Origin: Erysipelatoclostridium sp. AM42-17
GTDB lineage: Bacteria > Bacillota_I > Bacilli_A > Erysipelotrichales > Coprobacillaceae
Assembly (NCBI RefSeq): GCF_003480255.1
Contig: NZ_QUIN01000020.1
Span: 1-46,394, forward strand
Direction of reading: 5' to 3'
Length of the DNA stretch: 46,394 bases
Shown: positions 8,756 through 18,041 of the stretch, one piece after another
Layout of the letters: each line of letters starts with the position of its first letter
Numbering within the stretch: position 1 is the first letter of the stretch
Notes under the pieces: model-generated
The model's database searches: none
Told to the model about the DNA's origin: nothing
The model's input: the letters and a program-made list of their open reading frames with translations, nothing else
Made by a program: the position numbers and the translations under genes

Positions 8756-8813
8756 AAAGTTGTAAAAAGTAATGATTGATATATCAAAAAAAACTTTGAA
8801 ATTATGCAACTTT
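8756..8813. promoter_or_regulatory. Dyad-symmetric elements upstream of pflB, candidate operators
   Basis: A perfect 12-bp palindrome TTGATATATCAA lies at 8776-8787, inside a wider inverted pair AAAGTTG (8756-8762) and CAACTTT (8807-8813). They sit just upstream of the pflB -35. They do not match the redox regulator Rex site TTGTGA-N6-TCACAA well, so the binding factor is unknown. Confidence 0.4.
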
Positions 8814-8817
8814 ATCA

Positions 8818-8846
8818 TTGTTTAACTAAAAGTCAAGTGCTATAAT
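8818..8846 (+). promoter_or_regulatory. Promoter of pflB (extended -10)
   Basis: TTGTTT at 8818-8823, a 17-base spacer and a consensus TATAAT at 8841-8846. A TG one base before the -10 (8838-8839) makes it an extended -10 promoter, fitting strong expression. Confidence 0.75.
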
Positions 8847-8875
8847 GATGAAGAAATTTGATAGGAGGATTAAAG

Positions 8876-11140
8876 ATGACTTTAACAGACAAATTTAATG
8901 AAGAATGGAAAGGATTTAAGGGTAGACTTTGGAAAGAAGAAGTTAATACTCGTCAATTCATCCAAGACAACTACAAACCATATGATGGAGATGAATCATT
9001 TTTAGCTGGTCCTACTGAAGCAACTAACAAGCTTTGGGGAAAACTTCAAGAATTACAAAAAGAAGAAAGAGCTAAAGGTGGAGTTCTTGAATGTGAAACT
9101 AAAGTAGTAAGTGGACTTACTGCTTATGGTCCAGGATATATCTCAGAAGATATGAAAGATCTTGAAAAAGTAGTTGGTTTACAAACAGATAAACCATTAA
9201 AAAGAGCATTCATGCCTTACGGTGGTATTAAAATGGCTGAACAAGCTGCAGCTACTTACGGATATGAACCAGATCCAGATTTACATGAAATCTTTACAAA
9301 ATATCATAAAACACATAACCAAGCTGTATTTGATGTTTATACACCAGAAATCAAAAAAGCTCGTCACAACAAAGTAATTACAGGATTACCTGATACTTAT
9401 GGACGTGGACGTATCGTTGGAGATTATCGTCGTGTTGCTTTATACGGTATTGATTTCTTAATTGAAGAAAAACAAAAAGATTTTGCTAACTGTGGTAGTG
9501 GATCAATGACAGATGATATCATTCGTCAAAGAGAAGAAATCGCAGAACAAATTAAAGCATTAAATGGAATGAAAGAAATGGCTAAGATTTATGGATATGA
9601 TATCTCTAAACCTGCTACAAACGCTCATGAAGCATTCCAATGGTTATACTTCGGATATTTAGCAGCTATCAAAACTCAAAACGGTGCTGCAATGTCAGTT
9701 GGTCGTGTTTCTACTTTCTTAGACATCTATGTTGAAAGAGATTTAGAAAACGGAACAATTACAGAAGAAGAAGCTCAAGAATTAGTTGACCATTTCGTAA
9801 TGAAATGTAGAATGGTTAAATTTGCTCGTATTCCTTCATACAACCAATTATTCTCTGGTGACCCAGTATGGGCTACATTAGAAGTTGCTGGTTTAGGAAC
9901 TGATGGACGTTCAATGGTTACTAAAAACTGTTTCCGTTTCTTACATACATTAGAAAACATGGGTCCTTCTCCAGAACCAAACTTAACAGTTTTATATACT
10001 AAATTATTACCGGAAAACTTCAGAAGATTCGCAGCTAAAATCTCTGTAGATACAAGCTCAATCCAATATGAAAACGATGATGTAATGCGTCCTGTATGGG
10101 GAGATGATTACTCAATTTGTTGTTGTGTATCAGCTACTCAAACTGGTAAAGAAATGCAATTCTTCGGAGCTCGTGCTAACTTAGCTAAATGTTTAACTTA
10201 CGCTATCAATGGTGGTGTTGATGAAAAAACTAAACAACAAGTTGCTCCAGAATACCGTCCAATCACTTCTGAATATTTAGATTATGACGAAGTAATGGAT
10301 AAATACTTACAAATGATGGATTGGTTAGCTGATTTATATGTTAATACATTAAACTTAATCCAATACATGCATGATAAATATTATTATGAAGCTGCTGAAA
10401 TGGCTTTAATTGATACTGATGTTAGACGTACATTCGCTACAGGTATCGCTGGATTCTCTCATGTAGTTGACTCATTAAGTGCAATCAAATATGCAAAAGT
10501 TAAAACTATCAGAGATGAAGATGGTATCGTTGTTGATTACGAAACTGAAGGTGACTTCCCAAGATATGGTAACGATGATGATCGTGCTGATGATATCGCT
10601 GTATGGTTATTAGGTGAATTCTTAGCTAAAATCAAAAAACATCATACTTACAGAAATTCAGAACCAACAACTTCAATCTTAACTATCACTTCAAACGTTG
10701 TTTATGGTAAAGCTACAGGTTCATTACCAGATGGACGTAAAGCAGGTGAACCATTATCACCAGGTGCTAACCCATCATACGGTGCTGAACAAAGTGGTTT
10801 ATTAGCTTCATTAAACTCAGTTGCTAAATTACCATACGAATGGGCATTAGATGGTATTTCTAATACTCAAACAATCAACCCTGATGCTTTAGGACATAAT
10901 GAAGACGAAAGAGTTACAAATTTAGTACAAGTTATGGATGGATACTTTGAACAAGGTGCTCATCACTTAAATGTAAACGTATTTGGAACTGAAAAATTAA
11001 TTGATGCTATGGAACATCCAGAAAAAGAAGAATATGCAAACTTCACAATTCGTGTATCTGGATATGCAGTTAAATTCATTGACTTAACTCGTGAACAACA
11101 ATTAGACGTTATCGCAAGAACTTGTCATGATCATATGTAA
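8876..11140 (+). CDS. pflB: Formate C-acetyltransferase (pyruvate formate-lyase)
   Basis: Glycyl-radical enzyme that converts pyruvate and CoA into acetyl-CoA and formate, the key anaerobic route out of pyruvate. The 754-residue length matches PflB. The active-site cysteines lie in a run of three (C415-C417, in SICCCVSAT), where E. coli has Cys418-Cys419. The radical glycine is G729 in RVSGYAV, 26 residues from the end. Glycyl-radical diol dehydratases are longer and lack the paired cysteine. A TTG at 8858 keeps the frame open, but AGGAGG lies just upstream of ATG 8876, so that ATG is the start. Codons are more biased than in the neighbours, as expected for a very abundant protein. The activase pflA follows after a hairpin. 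Confidence 0.98.
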   Translation: MTLTDKFNEEWKGFKGRLWKEEVNTRQFIQDNYKPYDGDESFLAGPTEATNKLWGKLQELQKEERAKGGVLECETKVVSGLTAYGPGYISEDMKDLEKVVGLQTDKPLKRAFMPYGGIKMAEQAAATYGYEPDPDLHEIFTKYHKTHNQAVFDVYTPEIKKARHNKVITGLPDTYGRGRIVGDYRRVALYGIDFLIEEKQKDFANCGSGSMTDDIIRQREEIAEQIKALNGMKEMAKIYGYDISKPATNAHEAFQWLYFGYLAAIKTQNGAAMSVGRVSTFLDIYVERDLENGTITEEEAQELVDHFVMKCRMVKFARIPSYNQLFSGDPVWATLEVAGLGTDGRSMVTKNCFRFLHTLENMGPSPEPNLTVLYTKLLPENFRRFAAKISVDTSSIQYENDDVMRPVWGDDYSICCCVSATQTGKEMQFFGARANLAKCLTYAINGGVDEKTKQQVAPEYRPITSEYLDYDEVMDKYLQMMDWLADLYVNTLNLIQYMHDKYYYEAAEMALIDTDVRRTFATGIAGFSHVVDSLSAIKYAKVKTIRDEDGIVVDYETEGDFPRYGNDDDRADDIAVWLLGEFLAKIKKHHTYRNSEPTTSILTITSNVVYGKATGSLPDGRKAGEPLSPGANPSYGAEQSGLLASLNSVAKLPYEWALDGISNTQTINPDALGHNEDERVTNLVQVMDGYFEQGAHHLNVNVFGTEKLIDAMEHPEKEEYANFTIRVSGYAVKFIDLTREQQLDVIARTCHDHM

Positions 11141-11168
11141 TCAATTAGATTAATAACATTTAATTAGT

Positions 11169-11194
11169 AAACAGCCTCATTTGAGGCTGTTTTA
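11169..11194 (+). terminator. Hairpin with T run between pflB and pflA (attenuating terminator)
   Basis: AACAGCCTCA and TGAGGCTGTT form a GC-containing stem followed by TTTT. The pflA Shine-Dalgarno GGAGG begins at 11200, immediately after, and no separate pflA promoter is evident. Partial read-through would give much more PflB than activase. Confidence 0.8.
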
Positions 11195-11208
11195 TTACCG
11201 GAGGAAAT

Positions 11209-11964
11209 ATGGAAACAATCGGAAGAATTCATTCAATAGAGAGTTTTGGTTCTGTAGATGGACCAGGAGTTCGTTATATTTATTTTTTACATGGTTGTCC
11301 TCTTCGCTGTCAATTTTGTCATAACCCAGATACATGGGGATCAAAAAAATATGAGGAATATACACCAGAAAAAGCACTTCAACAAGCTATGAAGTATAAA
11401 TCTTATTGGGGTAAAAAAGGTGGTATTACTGTTAGTGGTGGAGAACCACTTGTTCAAATTGATTTTTTAATTGAATTATTCAAATTAGCCAAAAAAGAAG
11501 GAATCAATACATGCATTGATACAAGTGGGGGTTGCTTTACAAGAGAAGAACCATTCTTTTCTAAGTTTAAAGAATTAATGGAATATACAGATTTACTACT
11601 TGTAGATATCAAGGAAATCAATAATGATAGACATGTTGCTTTAACAGGAAAAGACAATTATCATATTCTAGATATGATACGCTATCTTTCAGATATTCAT
11701 AAACCAATTTGGATAAGACACGTTCTTGTTCCTGAAAGAAGTGATTATGATGAAGATTTAATAAAATTAGATAAATTTATATCTTCATTATCTAATGTAG
11801 AACGTGTTGAAATTCTTCCATACCATACTCTAGGAGTATTTAAGTGGGAAGAACTGAATATTCCTTATAAATTAGATGGAATTAAACCACCTACTAAAGA
11901 ACGTGTAGAAAATGCTAAAGCATTATTACATGTTGATCAATATACAAAATATTTAGAAAAATAA
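11209..11964 (+). CDS. pflA: Pyruvate formate-lyase activating enzyme
   Basis: Radical-SAM enzyme that abstracts a hydrogen from the PflB glycine to install the catalytic radical. The 4Fe-4S motif CPLRCQFC has C30, C34 and C37, followed by HNPDTW, the PflA signature. A glycine-rich SGGEP motif for S-adenosylmethionine binding lies near 82-86. The 251-residue length is standard, and there is no extra ferredoxin domain, which separates it from activases of other glycyl-radical enzymes. It starts at ATG 11209 eight bases after GGAGG and is co-oriented with pflB across a 68-base gap holding a hairpin. Confidence 0.96.
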   Translation: METIGRIHSIESFGSVDGPGVRYIYFLHGCPLRCQFCHNPDTWGSKKYEEYTPEKALQQAMKYKSYWGKKGGITVSGGEPLVQIDFLIELFKLAKKEGINTCIDTSGGCFTREEPFFSKFKELMEYTDLLLVDIKEINNDRHVALTGKDNYHILDMIRYLSDIHKPIWIRHVLVPERSDYDEDLIKLDKFISSLSNVERVEILPYHTLGVFKWEELNIPYKLDGIKPPTKERVENAKALLHVDQYTKYLEK

Positions 11965-11966
11965 TT

Positions 11967-12027
11967 AAAAAGAGTTTCATGTTAAAGACTATTTATTCTT
12001 GACTATGAAACTCTTTTTCTTTTTTTA
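11967..12027 (+). terminator. Terminator of pflA
   Basis: AAAGAGTTTCAT (11969-11980) pairs with ATGAAACTCTTT (12005-12016), followed by a T-rich tail. The 24-base interval between the arms can extend the stem partly. Confidence 0.8.
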
Positions 12028-12095
12028 TTTCTTATATTTACAATTATCTTGGAGTTGTTTAAAATAAAATTAGATTAGGTAAAAGGAGACATAAA

Positions 12096-12971
12096 ATGAA
12101 ATTAGGAGCTATAGAAGCAGGTGGAACAAAATTTGTTGTTTGTATTGGAGATGAAAATGGTCAAGTTTTAGAAAGAGATTCATTTCCAACAGAAGCACCT
12201 GAAAAAACAATGGCAAATGTATTTAAATTTTTTGATGGAAAAGATATTGAAGCATTAGGAGTAGGAAGTTTTGGACCTATTGATCCAGATTTATCAAGTC
12301 CAACATATGGTTATATTACTACAACGCCTAAACCAGGATGGAATAATTATAATATTATGGGAGCATTAAAAGAAAGATATGATATCCCAATGGGATTTGA
12401 TACTGATGTTAATGGTGCTGCACTAGGAGAAGCAACGTTTGGTGCTGCAAAAGGATTAGATAGTGCATTGTATTTAACTATTGGTACTGGAATTGGTGGC
12501 GGAGCCGTTGTCGGTGGACAATTAGTACATGGATTACTTCACCCAGAAATGGGACATATGAAAATGATTGTTAGAGAAGATGATCATTATGCTGGTAAAT
12601 GTCCATATCATGGTACATGTTTTGAAGGTTTAGCTGCTGGTCCAGCAATTGAAGAAAGATGGGGAATGAAAGGAAAAGATATTCCTGAAGATCATCCAGC
12701 TTGGGATTTAGAAGCTTATTATATTGGTCAAGCAATGGCTAATTATGTTTTAACTTTATCACCTAAAAAGATTATTTTAGGTGGAGGAGTCATGCATCAA
12801 AAACAATTATTCCCTATGATTCATAAATATACTCAAGAATTCTTAAATGGATATATTCAAAAAGAAGAAGTGACAACTGACAAAATCAAAGACTATATTG
12901 TTTATCCAGGACTTGGGGACAACGCAGGTGTCGTAGGAGCTTTAGCTCTAGCAAAACAAGCTTTAAAATAA
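12096..12971 (+). CDS. scrK: ROK-family fructokinase
   Basis: Cytoplasmic sugar kinase that phosphorylates fructose to fructose-6-phosphate with ATP. The N-terminal phosphate loop GAIEAGGTK is at 4-12, and TIGTGIGGG near 128-136. The zinc-site pattern of bacterial ROK fructokinases is present: H154, then C169-P-Y-H172-G-T-C175. The 291-residue length and the CPYHGTCFEG block match Bacillus YdhR/GmuE rather than glucokinase or repressor-type ROK proteins, and there is no helix-turn-helix. The start ATG follows AAAGGAG. It is a single gene with its own terminator. A GH32 hydrolase at 23537-24841 could supply fructose, though the two are 11 kb apart. Confidence 0.9.
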   Translation: MKLGAIEAGGTKFVVCIGDENGQVLERDSFPTEAPEKTMANVFKFFDGKDIEALGVGSFGPIDPDLSSPTYGYITTTPKPGWNNYNIMGALKERYDIPMGFDTDVNGAALGEATFGAAKGLDSALYLTIGTGIGGGAVVGGQLVHGLLHPEMGHMKMIVREDDHYAGKCPYHGTCFEGLAAGPAIEERWGMKGKDIPEDHPAWDLEAYYIGQAMANYVLTLSPKKIILGGGVMHQKQLFPMIHKYTQEFLNGYIQKEEVTTDKIKDYIVYPGLGDNAGVVGALALAKQALK

Positions 12972-12984
12972 GCTTGTTTTTCTT
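12954..12984 (+). terminator. Terminator of the fructokinase gene, overlapping its stop codon
   Basis: AAACAAGCTT (12954-12963) and AAGCTTGTTT (12970-12979) make a 10-bp stem with a 6-base loop, followed by a T-rich tail. The last codons and the TAA stop lie within it. Confidence 0.8.
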
Positions 12985-12985
12985 T

Positions 12986-13013
12986 TTGTTTCTTATTAAA
13001 ATTTACTTATAAG
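12986..13013 (+). promoter_or_regulatory. Probable promoter of metY
   Basis: TTGTTT at 12986-12991, a 16-base spacer and TATAAG at 13008-13013. The ribosome site begins only about eight bases after the -10, so the untranslated leader is very short and leaves no room for a riboswitch. Confidence 0.5.
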
Positions 13014-13036
13014 TATTAAAAGGAGGAGAAATAAAA

Positions 13037-14311
13037 ATGACTAAAGTTGCAACAAAAGGATTACATGAAGGATGGGTTCCTAAAAAAGGTGAACCACGTT
13101 CATTACCAATCTATCAAAGTACAACATTTAAATATGATACTAGTGAAGAAATGGGAAGATTATTTGATTTAGAGGATTCTGGATATTTTTATTCAAGATT
13201 ACAAAATCCTACTAATGATGCTGTTGCTGCTAAGATAGCAGCAATGGAAGGGGGAGTAGCTGGAATGCTTACTTCTTCTGGACAGGCTGCTAACTTTTTT
13301 GCGGTATTTAATATTTGTGAAGCAGGAGATCATTTTATAGCTTCGTCTGCTATTTATGGAGGAACCTATAATTTATTTGGCGTTACAATGAAAAAAATGG
13401 GTATTGATGTTACTTTTGTAGATCCAGAAATAAGTGAAGAAGACTTACAAAAAGAATTTAAAGAAAATACAAAATGTGTATTTGGGGAAACCATTACAAA
13501 TCCTACAGTTAGTATTTTTGATATTGAAAAATTTGCTAAAGTAGCCCATCAAAATGGTGTACCATTAATTGTGGATAATACATTTGCGACACCAGTTAAC
13601 TGTCAACCAATTAAATGGGGTGCCGATATTGTAACTCATTCAACAACTAAATATATGGATGGACATGCAAGTGGTGTAGGCGGTGCTATTGTTGATAGTG
13701 GAAACTTTAATTGGCTTCAATATGGTGATAAGTTTTCTGGTTTAACAACACCTGATGAATCTTATCATGGAATAACTTATGCAAAGAAATTTGGGAAACT
13801 TGCTTATATTACAAAAGCAACTGCTCAATTAATGAGAGATTTAGGACCAATTCAATCACCACAAAATGCTTTCTACCTAAATTTAGGGTTAGAATCATTA
13901 GCGGTAAGAATGAAACAACATTGTCAAAATGCATTAGCAGTAGCTAAGTATTTAGAACAAAATGAGAAAGTCGCTTGGGTAAAATATGCAGATTTACCAA
14001 GTAGTCCATATCATGAGCTTGCTAAAAAATATTGCCCTAAAGGAACATGTGGGGTTCTTTCATTTGGCTTAAAAGGAGAAAGAGAAAAAGCAGAAATATT
14101 TATGGATAGTTTAAAATTAGCCTCTATTGTCACACATGTTGCAGATGCTAAAACATGTTTACTACATCCAGCAAGTCATACTCATCGTCAAATGAGTGAT
14201 GAACAATTAAAAGCAGCAGGTGTTGCACCAGATCTTATTCGTTTTTCTGTTGGACTAGAAGACATTGAAGATATTCTTGCAGATTTAAAACAAGCCTTTG
14301 ATAAAATTTAA
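13037..14311 (+). CDS. metY: O-acetylhomoserine sulfhydrylase (aminocarboxypropyltransferase)
   Basis: PLP enzyme that makes homocysteine from O-acetylhomoserine and sulfide, the direct sulfhydrylation route to methionine. It shows the Cys/Met metabolism fold: SSGQAA near 79-84, LIVDNTFATP, and the PLP lysine K205 in HSTTKYMDGH. The 424-residue length with long insertions is typical of MetY and longer than MetB or MetC (about 380). It is preceded by AGGAGG and its own promoter. It is unlinked here to other methionine genes, but cysE (29873) is on the same window. Some relatives act on other acyl-homoserines, so the acyl donor is inferred. Confidence 0.92.
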   Translation: MTKVATKGLHEGWVPKKGEPRSLPIYQSTTFKYDTSEEMGRLFDLEDSGYFYSRLQNPTNDAVAAKIAAMEGGVAGMLTSSGQAANFFAVFNICEAGDHFIASSAIYGGTYNLFGVTMKKMGIDVTFVDPEISEEDLQKEFKENTKCVFGETITNPTVSIFDIEKFAKVAHQNGVPLIVDNTFATPVNCQPIKWGADIVTHSTTKYMDGHASGVGGAIVDSGNFNWLQYGDKFSGLTTPDESYHGITYAKKFGKLAYITKATAQLMRDLGPIQSPQNAFYLNLGLESLAVRMKQHCQNALAVAKYLEQNEKVAWVKYADLPSSPYHELAKKYCPKGTCGVLSFGLKGEREKAEIFMDSLKLASIVTHVADAKTCLLHPASHTHRQMSDEQLKAAGVAPDLIRFSVGLEDIEDILADLKQAFDKI

Positions 14312-14382
14312 TAAAACAGTCCTTTTTCAATTTGACAATTTTTGCATAGCATAATAAGTATAGTATAGATGAGGTGGTAAAA

Positions 14383-15159
14383 ATGAAAATCGCATTAGGG
14401 CAAATTAACATGTATTTTGAAGATAAGAAAACAAATTATGTCATGATTGAAGAGTTTGTTAGTCAAGCTCATGATAATCATGCGGATCTTATTATTTTCC
14501 CTGAAATGTCGTGTACCGGATTTAGTATGAATACAGAATTAATTGGTGAGACCAATCATGAAACTGAAAAATTAATGATGGAACTTTCGCGAGATTATCA
14601 TATTAAAATTATGTTTGGGCAAGTGTTAAAAAACGAAAAAGGATTTTTTAATAATTTTACTGCTGTTAATGGTAGTGAAGTGCTCTTTTCATATAATAAA
14701 ATTCATCCATTTACTTATGAAGCAAATTATTATCAAAAAGGCAATCAGATTATTTCTAAAAAAATAGATGAGTTCATTTTTTCACCATTTATTTGTTATG
14801 ATCTAAGATTTCCTGAAATATTTCAAATGGCGTCTAAAAAAAGTCAGATTATTATTGTTATTGCTTCGTGGCCTGAAAGGAGAGATGATCACTGGCTTAC
14901 TTTACTAAAAGCAAGAGCCATTGAAAATCAATGTTATGTCATAGGGGTTAATCGTGTAGGGTATGATAAGGATAATCAATATATTGGTCATAGTTGTGTC
15001 TTTGACAGTAACGGTAAAAGACTGACGCGTTTATCAACTGATGAAGAAAACATATATTTAGAAATTCATTTAGATGATATTGAAAAAGCAAAACAAGGGA
15101 ATCAGTTTAAAAAAGATCGTAGAGAAGATTTATATCTAAAACTAATGAGTGGTGAATAA
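14383..15159 (+). CDS. Carbon-nitrogen hydrolase, Nit2/omega-amidase type
   Basis: Nitrilase-superfamily amidohydrolase of 258 residues. The catalytic triad is E41 (in FPEMSCTGF), K106 (in NKIHPF) and C138 (in ICYDLRFPE). The CYDLRFPE block and the compact length resemble omega-amidases (YafV/Nit2), which deamidate alpha-ketoglutaramate or alpha-ketosuccinamate, often within methionine salvage. Its place just after metY agrees with that but does not prove it. The frame extends to a GTG at 14374 inside the ribosome site GAGGTGG, so ATG 14383 is preferred. A TTGACA at 14332-14337 indicates a separate promoter. The substrate is not certain. Confidence 0.82.
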   Translation: MKIALGQINMYFEDKKTNYVMIEEFVSQAHDNHADLIIFPEMSCTGFSMNTELIGETNHETEKLMMELSRDYHIKIMFGQVLKNEKGFFNNFTAVNGSEVLFSYNKIHPFTYEANYYQKGNQIISKKIDEFIFSPFICYDLRFPEIFQMASKKSQIIIVIASWPERRDDHWLTLLKARAIENQCYVIGVNRVGYDKDNQYIGHSCVFDSNGKRLTRLSTDEENIYLEIHLDDIEKAKQGNQFKKDRREDLYLKLMSGE

Positions 15160-15202
15160 AAATTATTAATTTAATAAATAAATAAAATATTTTTAATATC
15201 AA

Positions 15203-15286
15203 ATTTTATATTTTTATAAAATATCTAAATAACACAAAAATATTTAGATAATAAAGGAATCGTACTAAAAAAAATTCAATTTAGTA
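15203..15286. repeat. Three stacked inverted repeats upstream of oppA1
   Basis: ATTTTATA/TATAAAAT (15203-15222), TATCTAAATA/TATTTAGATA (15222-15250) and TACTAAA/TTTAGTA (15263-15286) follow one another in the 229-base gap before oppA1. All are AT-rich and lack a T tail on the plus strand. They may be operators, or the second may terminate minus-strand transcripts. Confidence 0.4.
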
Positions 15287-15297
15287 TGCATTTTCTA

Positions 15298-15354
15298 TTG
15301 ACTTATGTCGATATATGTGGGATTATAAGTGCATAAAAATTAGATTGTATACAT
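15298..15354 (+). promoter_or_regulatory. oppA1 promoter with downstream TTGTATACAT palindrome
   Basis: TTGACT at 15298-15303 is a fair -35. The -10 is GATTAT (17-base spacing) or TATAAG (20-base spacing). TTGTATACAT at 15345-15354 lies 44 bases before the start codon, in the predicted leader. The same core occurs at the same relative place before oppA2, suggesting a shared repressor site. Confidence 0.5.
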
Positions 15355-15388
15355 TTATGCAACTAGAAGGGGAAAAGAGGAGAATATT

Positions 15389-17011
15389 ATGAAAAAATTA
15401 TTATCGTTAATGCTATGTGCATTAATGGCTCTTACACTAGCTGGATGTGGTGGTTCAGGAAGTGCAGGAAAAACATTTACTTTTGCAAGTGAATTAGATA
15501 TTAAAAACTTAGATTCATCTGATGCTGATGATGGTATGTCATTTGATGCATTACATGCATGTATCGATGGTTTAATGGGTCTTGATAAAGACGGTAATAT
15601 CGTTGGTGCTATTGCAAAAGATCACACTGTAAGTGATGACGGATTAGTTCACACTTTCAAATTAAGAAATGCTAAATGGTCTAATGGAGACCCTGTAACA
15701 GCAAAAGATTTCGTTTATGCATGGCATAGAATTGTTAAAAACAATGGTAACTATGCTTATATGTTAGGTACTGACGGTGCAGCTATCACTGGTGTTGATG
15801 AAATCATGGAAAAAATCGCTAACAAAGAAAAAGTTGCTGATAGCGATTATGATGCAATGGGAGTTAAAGCAGTAGATGACAAAACATTAGAAGTTACTAC
15901 TACTAGAAAAATTGATTACTTTGAAGAATTAATGACATTCCCATGCTATTATCCAATTAACCAAAAATTCTGTGAAAAAGCTGGAGATCAATATGGTAAG
16001 AGTGCTAAAAACATTTTATCAAATGGAGCATTCGTAATGGATTCTTGGTCACCAGGTAGCAAAGCTACTTTCAAAAAGAATGATAAATATTGGAATAAAA
16101 AAGCAGTTAAATTAGATACTTTAGTTATGAACTTAGTTCAAGAACCTAAAGTAGGTGCTACTAACTTCAAGAGTGGTAAAAATGATTTCACTACAATCAA
16201 CTCTGAATTAGTAGATAAATACAAAAAAGATAAAGCTTATACAACATTTGGTGAAGGTTACTTATTCTATTTAAGCTTAAACTTCAAAACAAAAGAATTA
16301 CAAAACTTAAATGTAAGAACTGCATTATCTTACGCTATTAACAGAGATGACTTTGCTGATAACGTATTAAAAGATGGTTCTAAAGGTGCTACAGGATATG
16401 TTCCTAGTGGATTATCAACTAGCCCAGATGGAAAAGACTTCCGTGAAGAAGCTGGAACTTTAGTATCATATGATGCTGCTAAAGCTCAAGAATATTTAGA
16501 TAAAGGTTTACAAGAATTAGGTGTAAGTAAAATCAAATTAAGATTAACTTATGGTACTGATGAGTCACCAATGGATCAAATGGCTACTTATTTACAAAAT
16601 GCATTTAGTAAATTAAATGGTCTTGAAATCGAAATGGTTGCTACAACTAAACAAGACAGAATTTACAACAAACAAAAGAATGGTGATTTCGATATTTGTT
16701 GTACTCGTTGGGGACCTGACTATGCAGATCCAACTACTTACTTAAACTTATTATTAGACGGTAACGCAAATAACTATGGTAAGTATTCAAATGCTGCTTA
16801 TGAAGAAAAAATGAATGAAGTTACTGATGCAAGTGATGCTAAAGATCGTTGGCAAAAAATGATTGAAGCTGAAAAAATTGCAATGGATGATTATGCATTT
16901 ATCCCAGTATTCGAAAAAGGTGCTGCTGCATTAAAGAATCCTAAAGTTAAAAACTTAGTTCAAAAAGCTGTTGGTGTTCCTTATACATTCAACTATGTTG
17001 ATATCAAATAA
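15389..17011 (+). CDS. oppA: Oligopeptide ABC transporter substrate-binding lipoprotein 1
   Basis: Extracellular receptor that captures peptides for OppBCDF. A lipoprotein signal peptide ends in the lipobox LAGC with C20 as the lipidated cysteine, followed by a Gly/Ser linker. The rest is the family-5 solute-binding fold (SBP_bac_5), including the YAWHRI and SNGAFVMDSW blocks typical of OppA. Length (540) is normal. It is first in the opp cluster, transcribed from its own promoter, and separated from oppB by a strong hairpin that should favour more receptor than transporter. It is highly similar to the second receptor at 21135. The ligand cannot be read from sequence; peptide is the family default. 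Confidence 0.93.
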   Translation: MKKLLSLMLCALMALTLAGCGGSGSAGKTFTFASELDIKNLDSSDADDGMSFDALHACIDGLMGLDKDGNIVGAIAKDHTVSDDGLVHTFKLRNAKWSNGDPVTAKDFVYAWHRIVKNNGNYAYMLGTDGAAITGVDEIMEKIANKEKVADSDYDAMGVKAVDDKTLEVTTTRKIDYFEELMTFPCYYPINQKFCEKAGDQYGKSAKNILSNGAFVMDSWSPGSKATFKKNDKYWNKKAVKLDTLVMNLVQEPKVGATNFKSGKNDFTTINSELVDKYKKDKAYTTFGEGYLFYLSLNFKTKELQNLNVRTALSYAINRDDFADNVLKDGSKGATGYVPSGLSTSPDGKDFREEAGTLVSYDAAKAQEYLDKGLQELGVSKIKLRLTYGTDESPMDQMATYLQNAFSKLNGLEIEMVATTKQDRIYNKQKNGDFDICCTRWGPDYADPTTYLNLLLDGNANNYGKYSNAAYEEKMNEVTDASDAKDRWQKMIEAEKIAMDDYAFIPVFEKGAAALKNPKVKNLVQKAVGVPYTFNYVDIK

Positions 17012-17038
17012 GTTATTTAAAAAAGAAAATGATTTGGG

Positions 17039-17069
17039 TAAACACAATATAGTTTCTATATTGTGTTTA
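17039..17069 (+). terminator. Hairpin between oppA1 and oppB (weak terminator or 3' stabiliser)
   Basis: A perfect 13-bp stem, TAAACACAATATA with TATATTGTGTTTA, around a 5-base loop. The tail TCTTTAAT has few consecutive T, so read-through into oppB is likely, while the stem protects the abundant oppA1 message. Confidence 0.6.
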
Positions 17070-17094
17070 TCTTTAATAAGAAAAGGAGGATATT

Positions 17095-18039
17095 ATGAAT
17101 AAATCAACACTAAAATATATTGGTAAGCGTTTGTTGATTTCATGTGCAACATTACTTGTTATTTCTGTTGTATTATTCCTCATGGTTAGGTTCCTACCAG
17201 GATCACCAATTAATAACGAAAAATTGAGTGATGCTCAAAGGGCTATTATTGAGGCAAAATATGGATTGGACAAACCACTCATTGTTCAATATGTCAATTA
17301 TTTTAAAAATATGTTAACTGGAGATTTTGGGGTTTCAATGAACCTTTATAAAGATATGCCAGTTAGTTCTCTTGTAGGAGATGCAGCTAAAATTTCTTTT
17401 GCATATGGTATTTGTGCAGTTATTATTGGTTCTGTAATCGGTATTTTACTTGGTGTGTTTGCTGCATTACATAGAAATACTATCTGGGATACCCTTGCAA
17501 CTGTTATCTCTGTAATTGGAGTTTCTATCCCTTCATTTGTATTTGCATTATTTATATTGATTTTCTTCGCTGCAGATTTACAGCTTATTCCTACGATGTA
17601 TGATGAATCACAAGTTGTTTATTCATCAATTATGCCAGTTTTGGCTTTATCAGTAGGTGTTATTGCCAATGTAGCGCGTTTTACAAGAACTGAAATGATT
17701 TCAGTATTAAATAGTGAATATATTACTTTAGCCAAAGCTAAAGGGTTAGATGGTAAAACTGTTATTTTCAAACATGCATTACGTAATGCATTAATTCCAG
17801 TTATTACAATCTTAGGACCAATCTTAGTCAATTTAATGACTGGTACTATGGTTGTTGAAAAGATTTGTAGTGTACCTGGATTAGGTAAATTATTAATCAA
17901 TAGTATTCAAGCATCTGATTATAATGTTATTCTTGCATGTTCATTCTTATATGCAGTTATGTACATTTTCATGATGTTAATTATCGATGTTTCTTATGGT
18001 ATTATTGATCCAAGAATTCGTTTAGGAAAGGATGATTAG
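17095..18039 (+). CDS. oppB: Oligopeptide ABC transporter permease OppB
   Basis: First transmembrane subunit of the peptide importer. The 314 residues contain about six membrane spans, the N-terminal RLPGSP motif typical of OppB/DppB, and the cytoplasmic EAA-like loop (TEMISVLNSEYITLAKAKG) that docks on the ATPases. AGGAGG lies just upstream of the ATG. It ends two bases before oppC, so the two permeases are co-translated. Confidence 0.94.
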   Translation: MNKSTLKYIGKRLLISCATLLVISVVLFLMVRFLPGSPINNEKLSDAQRAIIEAKYGLDKPLIVQYVNYFKNMLTGDFGVSMNLYKDMPVSSLVGDAAKISFAYGICAVIIGSVIGILLGVFAALHRNTIWDTLATVISVIGVSIPSFVFALFILIFFAADLQLIPTMYDESQVVYSSIMPVLALSVGVIANVARFTRTEMISVLNSEYITLAKAKGLDGKTVIFKHALRNALIPVITILGPILVNLMTGTMVVEKICSVPGLGKLLINSIQASDYNVILACSFLYAVMYIFMMLIIDVSYGIIDPRIRLGKDD

Positions 18040-18041
18040 TA

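Noticed and set aside
8776..8787. TTGATATATCAA as a Rex (redox) operator for pflB
   Set aside because: It lacks the TGTGA/TCACA cores of Rex sites, so only an unassigned palindrome is claimed.
12972..13036. SAM riboswitch before metY
   Set aside because: The gap is only 65 bases and holds a terminator tail, a promoter and the ribosome site; there is no space for one.
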